The notes below the pieces were generated by a model. That model was not told where the DNA came from. It did not search any database and worked only from the letters and a program-made list of their open reading frames with translations. A DNA stretch of 64,000 bases, from NCBI GenBank assembly GCA_964435285.1, contig CAYSYA010000004.1, positions 1-64,000 on the forward strand, given 5' to 3'. Below are positions 1 to 8,031 of the stretch, piece after piece (within the stretch, counting starts at the first letter, position 1; every line of letters starts with the position of its first letter). The position numbers and the translations under genes are program-made. This DNA is from GCA-2718035 sp964435285 (GTDB lineage Bacteria > Bacteroidota > Bacteroidia > Flavobacteriales > TMED113).

Positions 1-2
1 TA

Positions 3-3000
3 ACTGACGATAACGGTTGTCAACAAGATATCACAGTTGAAATTACTGAATCAGAAATTCTTGAAATAAACTCTTATAATATTATTAATGTTAATTGTTC
101 AGGAGAACCGACAGGTGAAATAAACATAACAGTTAACGGTGGAAATGGAAATTATTCTTATTCTTGGTCTAATGGAGAAACTACCGAAGATCTTTCCAAC
201 CTAACTGTGGGAACATACTCAGTTATTATTAGTGATGAATATTGTTCACCCATTGAACAATCCTTCGAAATTATTGAGAATGAAGATATAACAATTAGCG
301 TTGAAGACTTCTTCAATCCATCAGGCTGTAATGGAAATGATGGTTTTATAAATTTAATTGTTAATGGTGGAACTGCTCCATACTCAATGATTTATAACAA
401 TTCATCACCTATTATAAGTGAAAATGGCTTATTTAACATATCTAATCTTGAGGAAGGAAATTACAGTATTATTGTCACAGACTTTTACAACTGTGAGCCA
501 GTAGAAATTTCACAAGAACTAATTGCAGATGACCCTTTGACTGCCGTAGAAACAATTTCAAATGTTTCTTGGTATGAAGGTAATGATGGTTCTATTGATA
601 TTCAAGTTAGTGGAGGAACATCTCCGTACGAATTTACATGGTCAAATGGAGATATTACAGAAGATATTAGTAATCTTACTGCTGGTTTTTACTCTGTTAC
701 AATAGTGGACCAAAATGATTGCGTAGTTAATTTTGATTTTGAAGTTACTGAACCGGAATTTTTATTTGTTAATCTGTCTTCTAACTCAACTAATTGTGGT
801 AATTATCAAATATCATGTAATGGAGACGAAACAGCAAATATAAATGTAAGCTCAGGAGGAGGAACACCATTTTTTGACTCTGAAGGAAACGCATATTACC
901 AATATGAATGGAGCGAAGAATTACCGAATGGAGAATCACAAAGTGGAATTATATTTGCTGGAAATATTGAAGATTTCTTAAATAATTTACCTTCAGGATC
1001 TTATACTATAACAATCGAAGATACCAACTCAAGTTCAAATGGTCAGTATGCCGAGGATACAATAATTATAGATGAACCGGAACCTCTCGCTTTTTCAAAT
1101 ATAAATCAAATTGATGTAGATTGTTTTGGTAACTCGAATGGATCTGTTGATGTTGATGTTTCTGGAGGATGTGGTAACTATATTTACGAATGGTCAGGAA
1201 ATAATGGCTTTACAAGCAACTCGCCTGATATTTCAAATTTAGAAGCTGGTATATACTCTTTGTTAGTAACAGATGAGAATCAATGTCAAATTGATACTAC
1301 CATATATATAACTCAACCCTCAGGAATTTCACTTACAAACTTAGAATTATCTAATTATAATGAATTTAACATCTCATGTAGTGAAGAGTCTGATGGATTC
1401 ATAAATGTAACTATTGAGGGGGGTGAACCATTTACTGATGAAAATGGAAATAATTTTTATGAGTATAGTTGGTCTAATGGTGAAATAAGTGAAGACGTTT
1501 CTAATTTATCTGCTGGAATTTATACTCTTACTGTTATCGACTCATCTGAATGTCCTCAGACTTTTGAATTCGAATTAATTGAACCTGAGCCAATTAGTGT
1601 TACTTGTAACAGTACTGATGCGACATCATGCCTCTCTAATGGAACAGTTTCAGTAAATATTTTTGGAGGAGCACCACCATTTAATTCTTTATGGTATATT
1701 GATGTTGACGGGGATGGTATATACAATTCAGATATTGATGAACAAATTGACAATACCAACGTGCCGTCAGGAATATATTTTGTTGAATTAACTGATTCTA
1801 ATAATTGTGTTGTTAACTTTAGTTGTTCTGTTGGCCAAAGTGACGATCCTATTGTAACTGTTACTTCATTTAATGATCTTGAAGGGCCAAGTTGTTCGGG
1901 ACAAGCCTCTGTTGTTTTAAATGGTGGAGGTTGTGATGAAGGTTCATTTGATGAAGTCCCTCCTGCTCCATTTGGCTATTTAACTTGGTATGAAGACCTT
2001 GATGGTGATGGAATTGGTGACGGTAACCCAATTGGTTACGGTGATCAAAACCCAATTACATTGGAAGCAGGAAATTATACTGCAGTAATTCAGGACATAT
2101 GTGGTTGTTCAACTGAAGAAGCATTTACAATTGAAAGCTTTGACGCATTAGTTGTCAATTCACAAACTTCAATCGACTCATATAATGGATTTGCTGTTAG
2201 TTGTTGTGGGGCATCTGACGGATTTATCAATTTAGATGTCACTGGAGGATCTCAAACTTCAAGTGCAAACGGTTGTAATATGTATACTGTGGAGTGGTTT
2301 GAGGATTTTGATGGTGATGGTGTTCTAGATTCAAATGAAAATATTATTTTAACACAAACTGGAGGAAATCCTGTAAATCAAGGTGGCAATACTATTTATG
2401 AATATAATATTGAAGATTTAAATCCAGGTATCTACTCTGTAATAGTAACTGACTGTACTATCACCCAATGTCCCGTTGTTGAAACATTTAATTTATTACA
2501 AGAACCAACATGTATAGAAATATCAGACTTATTTGTATACAATATGGATTGTGATTCTGAACCTGTCATTCCTTCAAACGCTGAACTTGAAGTTATAGGG
2601 GGGACAGGTAATTATTCTTATAGTTGGGAAAATAATAACACAGGACAAATTGTTGGTATAGCCGAATCCGTTAGTAATATTCCCCCTGGAGAATATACAG
2701 TGACCGTAACTGACGACAACTCTCAATTTAATGACTGTGTTGCTGAAACTTCCTTTATAATTGAAAATGTGATAGGTTTTGACTACCTAGCAAATGGCGA
2801 ACTTGATGTTGATATAATTCTTTCTGATTTCTCATATGGAAATAATATTCCTTGCTTTGGAGAATCAGGTTATGTTGAAGAATTTATTTTATACTCTAAC
2901 GGGCAACCAATATATGAAGAAGATGGAATTTATATAATTAATTGGGGAGAAATTAATCCAAATAATTTGGTTGCTGGTACTTATTCAATAAGTGTTACAA

Positions 3001-4988
3001 ATACATCAATTAAACCACCATGTACAAGCTTGCCAATTCAGTTCACAGTTAATCAACCTGATCCTTTAGAAGTTATTGTTCCTGATATTTCTACGTGTGC
3101 AGATTGTCCTGGAATTGCTACTGCTAGTATCTCCGGTGGAACACCTCCATATTCTGATGTTTGGATAAACACTACAACTGGTGAAGAAATTGATGAATTA
3201 GATGAAAATAATTTAAATGGTTTTGGGATTGGAGAAAATGGCTTTATAAATGTTTTAACTCCTGGATCTTATGAAATTCAAATAACTGACTACAATGGAT
3301 GTCAAAACTCTTGGGAGTTTAATGTATTTGATAATCCTGAACCTATAAATTGGGCCAATATTAATAACACTGATACTTGTGTTCCTGAAAATTGTGATGG
3401 TAGTGCGGAATTAGAGATTGATTTTGACTTGACTGCCGATGCCACATATATTCCATTTTGGTTTAATTGTGAAGGTGAATCAATAATGGAAAATGTAAAT
3501 GAAAATAATCCATTTTTAATTGAAAACCTTTGTCCAGGAGAATATACATGTCAAATATTTGATGGTTCCACTAACGAAGTTCATTCAATTTGTTTTAGTA
3601 TAGAGGCGGGTAATTTTGAAGTAACTCTAGATGTTGAAAATGTTCAATGTTTTGGTGAAAATAATGGTTCTATAAATGTTGAAATTAATGGTGGTACTCC
3701 TCCTTACACTTATGAATGGGATAACGGAGAAATAACTCAAGACATAGAAAATTTAAGCCCAGGTTGGTATACTATTACAGTTATAGATAACTTAGACTGT
3801 GTTGTTCAAGAATCAGTGTATGTAGAAGAACCATCAGCTCTTGATATAAATTATCAATTATTACCATTAGAATGTGGCGATTGGGATGTTTCTTGTGTAA
3901 ATAGTTGTGATGGGTCGATGCAAATTAATGTTCTTGGGGGAGAACCTCCATACAATTATGTTTTGATTCAAAACAATTTAGAAATTAGCGGTACTACAAA
4001 CTCTGAGGTATTTATTATTGATCAAATTTGTGAAGGAGATTGGATATTTGGTGTTTATGACTCAAATGGATGTACAAATCCAGAGGGTGCAATAAATTTA
4101 ACATTTGATGCTCCTCCTGAAATGGAAATAACATATTGGGTTGGAGACGTTAGTTGTTATGAAGAAAATGAGGGTAATATTCAAGATGGGTGGATAACTG
4201 TAAGTGTTAATGGGGGAATACCTTTTTCAATTGGGCCAGATGGAATTGAAAATACAGAAGATGATGAAACATATTATTCATTCGAGTGGTTTGGAAATAA
4301 TGGATTTAATAGTAATTCTCAAAATATCTACAATTTATTTTCTGATAATTACACTTTAAATGTAAATGATTGCAATCAAAATGTTGATTGTGTTGTTACT
4401 GAATATATTGAAGTTGATTCACCTCCAGACTTACAATTAGATTGTTCTACTGTTAATCCTTCTTGTATTGATGCTAATAATGGAGCAGTAGTTTTGACAG
4501 TTACAGGAGGGAATTCTGTTGGAGAAGAATACTATTATTCAATAAGAGAGAGTTGTTGTGATGATGGAGGAGAATTAATTCCTTTTGAAACTGAAGGAAA
4601 TCAAATAACTATTGAAAATCTTGAAATTGGTAACTACGAAATAATTGTATCAGATCTGTTAGGATGTGAAGAATCATGTTCTGTTACTTTAGAATCATTC
4701 AATGAAAATTGTCTTGAAATACCAACTTTAATCACCCCTAATGGTGATCAAATGAATGATACATGGTTTATTGAAAATATAGATAACTTTTACCCAAATG
4801 CTCAAATAAAAATTCATAATAGATGGGGACAACTGATATATGAGCATAAAAATGGAAATTATTTAGAAAACATGTGGAACGGAACATTTGAAGGTAAAAA
4901 TTTACCAATGGGAGCTTATTATTTTATTATTAATTGTAATGATGAAACTAAAAAAACAATGCATGGAGCTGTAATGATTAAAAGATAA
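3..4988 (+). CDS. SprB-repeat gliding/adhesion protein, C-terminal part (5' truncated by window edge)
   Basis: The reading frame is open from the first base, so the true start lies left of the window; the ATG at 207 is internal. At least 1,661 residues are present. About fifteen immunoglobulin-like SprB repeats can be counted from the recurring GG(T/x)PPY...W motif, each usually followed by an SNL..G.Y...V.D..C ending. Three acidic DxDGDG loops (near 1690-1740, 1987-2025 and 2296-2337) look like calcium-binding inserts. The last ~85 residues (ITPNGDQMNDTW..., NRWGQLIY, GAYYFI) match the type B sorting domain of the type IX secretion system (gliding motility-associated C-terminal domain). Such proteins are carried to the cell surface and act in gliding or attachment. 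The PorP/SprF gene four bases downstream is the usual partner. Family call is firm; the exact ligand is unknown. Confidence 0.93.
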   Translation, partial: TDDNGCQQDITVEITESEILEINSYNIINVNCSGEPTGEINITVNGGNGNYSYSWSNGETTEDLSNLTVGTYSVIISDEYCSPIEQSFEIIENEDITISVEDFFNPSGCNGNDGFINLIVNGGTAPYSMIYNNSSPIISENGLFNISNLEEGNYSIIVTDFYNCEPVEISQELIADDPLTAVETISNVSWYEGNDGSIDIQVSGGTSPYEFTWSNGDITEDISNLTAGFYSVTIVDQNDCVVNFDFEVTEPEFLFVNLSSNSTNCGNYQISCNGDETANINVSSGGGTPFFDSEGNAYYQYEWSEELPNGESQSGIIFAGNIEDFLNNLPSGSYTITIEDTNSSSNGQYAEDTIIIDEPEPLAFSNINQIDVDCFGNSNGSVDVDVSGGCGNYIYEWSGNNGFTSNSPDISNLEAGIYSLLVTDENQCQIDTTIYITQPSGISLTNLELSNYNEFNISCSEESDGFINVTIEGGEPFTDENGNNFYEYSWSNGEISEDVSNLSAGIYTLTVIDSSECPQTFEFELIEPEPISVTCNSTDATSCLSNGTVSVNIFGGAPPFNSLWYIDVDGDGIYNSDIDEQIDNTNVPSGIYFVELTDSNNCVVNFSCSVGQSDDPIVTVTSFNDLEGPSCSGQASVVLNGGGCDEGSFDEVPPAPFGYLTWYEDLDGDGIGDGNPIGYGDQNPITLEAGNYTAVIQDICGCSTEEAFTIESFDALVVNSQTSIDSYNGFAVSCCGASDGFINLDVTGGSQTSSANGCNMYTVEWFEDFDGDGVLDSNENIILTQTGGNPVNQGGNTIYEYNIEDLNPGIYSVIVTDCTITQCPVVETFNLLQEPTCIEISDLFVYNMDCDSEPVIPSNAELEVIGGTGNYSYSWENNNTGQIVGIAESVSNIPPGEYTVTVTDDNSQFNDCVAETSFIIENVIGFDYLANGELDVDIILSDFSYGNNIPCFGESGYVEEFILYSNGQPIYEEDGIYIINWGEINPNNLVAGTYSISVTNTSIKPPCTSLPIQFTVNQPDPLEVIVPDISTCADCPGIATASISGGTPPYSDVWINTTTGEEIDELDENNLNGFGIGENGFINVLTPGSYEIQITDYNGCQNSWEFNVFDNPEPINWANINNTDTCVPENCDGSAELEIDFDLTADATYIPFWFNCEGESIMENVNENNPFLIENLCPGEYTCQIFDGSTNEVHSICFSIEAGNFEVTLDVENVQCFGENNGSINVEINGGTPPYTYEWDNGEITQDIENLSPGWYTITVIDNLDCVVQESVYVEEPSALDINYQLLPLECGDWDVSCVNSCDGSMQINVLGGEPPYNYVLIQNNLEISGTTNSEVFIIDQICEGDWIFGVYDSNGCTNPEGAINLTFDAPPEMEITYWVGDVSCYEENEGNIQDGWITVSVNGGIPFSIGPDGIENTEDDETYYSFEWFGNNGFNSNSQNIYNLFSDNYTLNVNDCNQNVDCVVTEYIEVDSPPDLQLDCSTVNPSCIDANNGAVVLTVTGGNSVGEEYYYSIRESCCDDGGELIPFETEGNQITIENLEIGNYEIIVSDLLGCEESCSVTLESFNENCLEIPTLITPNGDQMNDTWFIENIDNFYPNAQIKIHNRWGQLIYEHKNGNYLENMWNGTFEGKNLPMGAYYFIINCNDETKKTMHGAVMIKR

Positions 4989-4992
4989 CTAA

Positions 4993-6060
4993 ATGAAAAA
5001 AATATATATACTTATTTTTATTGCTTACTTACTCCCTAATGGATTGACTGCTCAACAGTTACCATTATATAGTCAATATATGTTTAATCCTTATTTAATT
5101 AATGCAGCTACTAGTGGCACTAATGATTACTCTATGTTATTATTAAATTACAGAGATCAATGGTCAGGTTTTGGTAATGGCTCTGTTAACATGATGCAAG
5201 ATGGTATTGACCCTGCCCCTAAAACATATTCTTTATCCTTTGATAAGGGAATAAGTAATCACAGCTCTTTTGGTTTTTATATTGGTCAAGATCAAACTTT
5301 AGCAATAAAAAATTTAAGCTTTCAAGTTACTTATGCGTATAGATTTAAGTTTAGTGAAAATTTAAATTTATCATTAGCTATAAGCCCAGTTTTCAATTCA
5401 ATTACCTTAAATAATGGAGAATTATGGGCCTATGAAGAAGACATTATTTGGGATGATGCAACTATTGAAAAAGGAGCAAATCTGGATTTTAATTTTGGGG
5501 CATACTTTTTTAATGACAGATTTGATTTAGGATTTTCTATCGCAAATCTTGCAGAAACAGAATATACTAGTATTGGAAACAATATTTTAGGAAATGACCC
5601 TCAATACTACTCAAATGGAACTGATACCGTAAACAGAAGAATACAACATTTATTTTTACATTCTTCTTATGATTTTCAATTTGATTGGGCTCACTCTCTT
5701 TCAATTGTTCCATCTTTTTTAATAAAATCTACGTGGGTAACTAAACCACAACTAGATTTAAATATTAAGTTTATTTACTGGGACTATTTTTGGATAGGAA
5801 CGTCTTATAGAACTAGTGACAATGTTGTAGCTCCTATGCTAGGAATTAACTCAGAAAATATTTTTCTTGGTTATAGCTATGATATATCCAACTCTGAACT
5901 TTCATCTTTTCATAATGGAACTCATGCAATTAGTTTAGGTATATACTTTAATGGAAATAATCAGAATAAATACGTAAGGAAACGAAATAGATTCTCTGAA
6001 ATTAGACAAAATAAACCAGGGGGTTGGTTATATTGGTACCGAAAATCAAAATGGTGGTAA
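4993..6060 (+). CDS. PorP/SprF family type IX secretion outer-membrane protein
   Basis: 355 residues with an N-terminal signal peptide (about 1-21, ending LTAQQ) and the family hallmark near the start: LYSQYMFNPYLINAATSG followed by RDQWSGF. The rest is rich in alternating aromatic beta strands, as expected for a barrel in the outer membrane. PorP/SprF proteins are needed for export or surface attachment of type-B-domain proteins such as SprB, and they are normally encoded directly downstream of their substrate, as here (4-base gap). The 3' end overlaps the start of the next gene by ten bases, so translation is probably coupled. Confidence 0.93.
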   Translation: MKKIYILIFIAYLLPNGLTAQQLPLYSQYMFNPYLINAATSGTNDYSMLLLNYRDQWSGFGNGSVNMMQDGIDPAPKTYSLSFDKGISNHSSFGFYIGQDQTLAIKNLSFQVTYAYRFKFSENLNLSLAISPVFNSITLNNGELWAYEEDIIWDDATIEKGANLDFNFGAYFFNDRFDLGFSIANLAETEYTSIGNNILGNDPQYYSNGTDTVNRRIQHLFLHSSYDFQFDWAHSLSIVPSFLIKSTWVTKPQLDLNIKFIYWDYFWIGTSYRTSDNVVAPMLGINSENIFLGYSYDISNSELSSFHNGTHAISLGIYFNGNNQNKYVRKRNRFSEIRQNKPGGWLYWYRKSKWW

Positions 6061-6767
6061 ACAATACAAATTTTTTATTTGACATAGATGGTACTTTAAC
6101 ACCAAGTAGGTCAGTAATAGATAAAGATTTTAAAACTTTCTTTTTAAAATGGATGGAAAATAAATCTGTTTATCTAGTTACTGGTTCAGATAAAGAAAAA
6201 ACAATTGAACAAATTGGAACTGAAATATGGAGTAAAGTAAAAAAAAGTTATCAGTCTTGTGGAAATGCTGTTTACCAAAAAGGAAATTTAATTAGGAAGC
6301 TAGATTTTAATTTAGAAAAAAACCTTCAAGATTTTCTAAATAACCAACTAAATAAATCTGAATGGAAAGAAAAATATAGCTTGCATATTGATCAAAGAAT
6401 TGGACTAATTAATTTTTCAACTATTGGAAGAGAATGCCCAAAAGAAGCAAGGGAAAGATATTTTAATTGGGATAAACAAAAGAATGAGAGAAAAATGATC
6501 TGTGAAAAAATTGAAGAAAAGTTTCCTTTATTAGAGGCAAGTGTTGGTGGTGAAATTTCTATAGATATTTATCCTAAAGGGAAAAATAAATCTCAAGTTT
6601 TGGACGAAATATATGGACCCGTTGTTTTTTTTGGAGACAGATGTGAAAAAGGTGGTAATGACTACCCCATAGTTAAAAGATTAGAGACAGAAATAAACAA
6701 ACGGAATTACACAATAAATAATGTTTCAAATTTTAAAGAAACATGGGAGATTCTTAAAAAAATTTAA
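6051..6767 (+). CDS. Eukaryote-type phosphomannomutase-like HAD phosphatase
   Basis: The protein opens with the HAD nucleophile motif DIDGTLTP, the form seen in eukaryotic phosphomannomutases (alpha-PMM, HAD-IIB type). Further family marks are LVTGSDKEK, SCGNAVY, a GGEISIDIYPKGKNKSQVL segment and the acidic FFGDRCEKGGNDYPI motif that binds Mg. It should interconvert mannose-6-phosphate and mannose-1-phosphate for GDP-sugar supply, though a phosphatase of the same fold cannot be excluded. An upstream TTG at 6024 is in frame, but the ATG at 6051 puts the nucleophile at residue ~12 as in relatives. It lies inside the end of the PorP gene, which argues for translational coupling. Its 3' end shares a TTAA double stop with sucC on the other strand. 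Confidence 0.8.
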   Translation: MVVNNTNFLFDIDGTLTPSRSVIDKDFKTFFLKWMENKSVYLVTGSDKEKTIEQIGTEIWSKVKKSYQSCGNAVYQKGNLIRKLDFNLEKNLQDFLNNQLNKSEWKEKYSLHIDQRIGLINFSTIGRECPKEARERYFNWDKQKNERKMICEKIEEKFPLLEASVGGEISIDIYPKGKNKSQVLDEIYGPVVFFGDRCEKGGNDYPIVKRLETEINKRNYTINNVSNFKETWEILKKI

Positions 6768-7954
6768 CTTAAAACTTCTTTTACTTTCTGAGCTGCTTCA
6801 TCAAGCATTATGACTGAATGAACCTTCAAACCACTTTCATCAATAATTTCTTTAGCTCTCACAGAATTTGTTCCTTGTAATCTTACAATGATTGGAATTG
6901 ATATATCTCCAATATTTTTATATGCATCAACAATACCCTGAGCTACCCTATCGCATCTAACTATTCCTCCAAAAATATTAACTAAAATAGCTTTAACATT
7001 TTGATCTTTTAAAATAATTCTGAATGCATTCTCTACTCTTTTAGCATCTGCGGTTCCTCCTACGTCTAAAAAATTGGCAGGATTTCCTCCTGCAAGTTTA
7101 ATAATATCCATGGTAGCCATTGCTAGGCCAGCACCATTAACGATACAGCCAACATTTCCATCTAATTTAACATAATTCAAATTATGAGCTGAAGCTTCAA
7201 CTTCAAGTGGATTCTCCTCTCTTTCATCACGATAATCTAAATAATCGGCATGCCTAAACATAGCATTGTCATCAAGTGTTACTTTAGCATCTACAGCAAT
7301 TATTTTATTATCTGAACTTTTTATTACTGGATTAATTTCAAATAATGAAGCATCAGATTCAATATATGCATTATATAAATTTTTTATGAATAACTTCATT
7401 TCATTGTAAGCTTCACCAATAAGTTCTAAGTTTCTGGCAACTTTATCACATTGGTCCTCAGTTAAGCCCGAAATTGGATCAACTTGCTCTTTAAATATTT
7501 TCTCGGGTGTTTTTTCAGCTACTTCTTCAATATCCATTCCTCCCTCATTAGAATAAACAATCATATTTTGACTATTTGATCTGTCTAAAAGAATTGAAAC
7601 ATAAATTTCTTTTATTTCACTATCACCAGGATAATAAACATCCTCAGCAATTAAAACTTGATTAACTTTTTTACCAGCACTGCTAGTTTGAGGTGTGATT
7701 AGGTTCATTCCTAATATATTACTTGCATGTAATTTAACCTCCTCTATGTTTTTAGCTAATTTAATGCCCCCACCCTTTCCTCTTCCACCCGCATGTACTT
7801 GAGCTTTAATGACAAAAAATGAAGTTCCAGTTTCATTAATTAATTTTTGTGTGGCAGAGGAAACTTCATCAACTTTTTCTATTATTTGTCCACGCTGAAT
7901 TCTAACACCGTGACTTGAAAGTATTTCTTTTGCTTGATATTCATGTAAATTCAT
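6764..7954 (-). CDS. sucC: Succinyl-CoA synthetase (ADP-forming) beta subunit
   Basis: 396 residues, the usual length. It starts MNLHEYQAKEIL, typical for SucC, followed by an ATP-grasp domain (glycine-rich HAGGRGKGGG near residue 53) and a C-terminal CoA-ligase-like domain with GCIVNGAGLAMATMD and NIFGGIVRCD. With the alpha subunit (not in this window) it converts succinyl-CoA to succinate with ATP formation in the TCA cycle. It stands alone on the minus strand, transcribed away from the DUF5916 gene. Confidence 0.97.
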   Translation of the reverse strand: MNLHEYQAKEILSSHGVRIQRGQIIEKVDEVSSATQKLINETGTSFFVIKAQVHAGGRGKGGGIKLAKNIEEVKLHASNILGMNLITPQTSSAGKKVNQVLIAEDVYYPGDSEIKEIYVSILLDRSNSQNMIVYSNEGGMDIEEVAEKTPEKIFKEQVDPISGLTEDQCDKVARNLELIGEAYNEMKLFIKNLYNAYIESDASLFEINPVIKSSDNKIIAVDAKVTLDDNAMFRHADYLDYRDEREENPLEVEASAHNLNYVKLDGNVGCIVNGAGLAMATMDIIKLAGGNPANFLDVGGTADAKRVENAFRIILKDQNVKAILVNIFGGIVRCDRVAQGIVDAYKNIGDISIPIIVRLQGTNSVRAKEIIDESGLKVHSVIMLDEAAQKVKEVLS

Positions 7955-7974
7955 AATGATAAATATAAGATGAA

Positions 7975-7982
7975 CAAAAATA
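7975..7982 (-). promoter_or_regulatory. Candidate -7 element upstream of sucC
   Basis: On the minus strand the bases read TATTTTTG, an exact match to the Bacteroidota -7 consensus TAnnTTTG, about 20 bases before the sucC ATG. No TTTG could be found at the right -33 distance, so this is a partial match only. Confidence 0.35.
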
Positions 7983-8031
7983 GTTTTTTTAGTTAAAATA
8001 TCTACTCTTTAAATTATATTTATACAATAAA

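Noticed and set aside
1..4988. Possible tandem DNA repeats in the adhesin gene
   Set aside because: The repeats are clear in protein but too diverged in DNA to be counted as DNA repeats.
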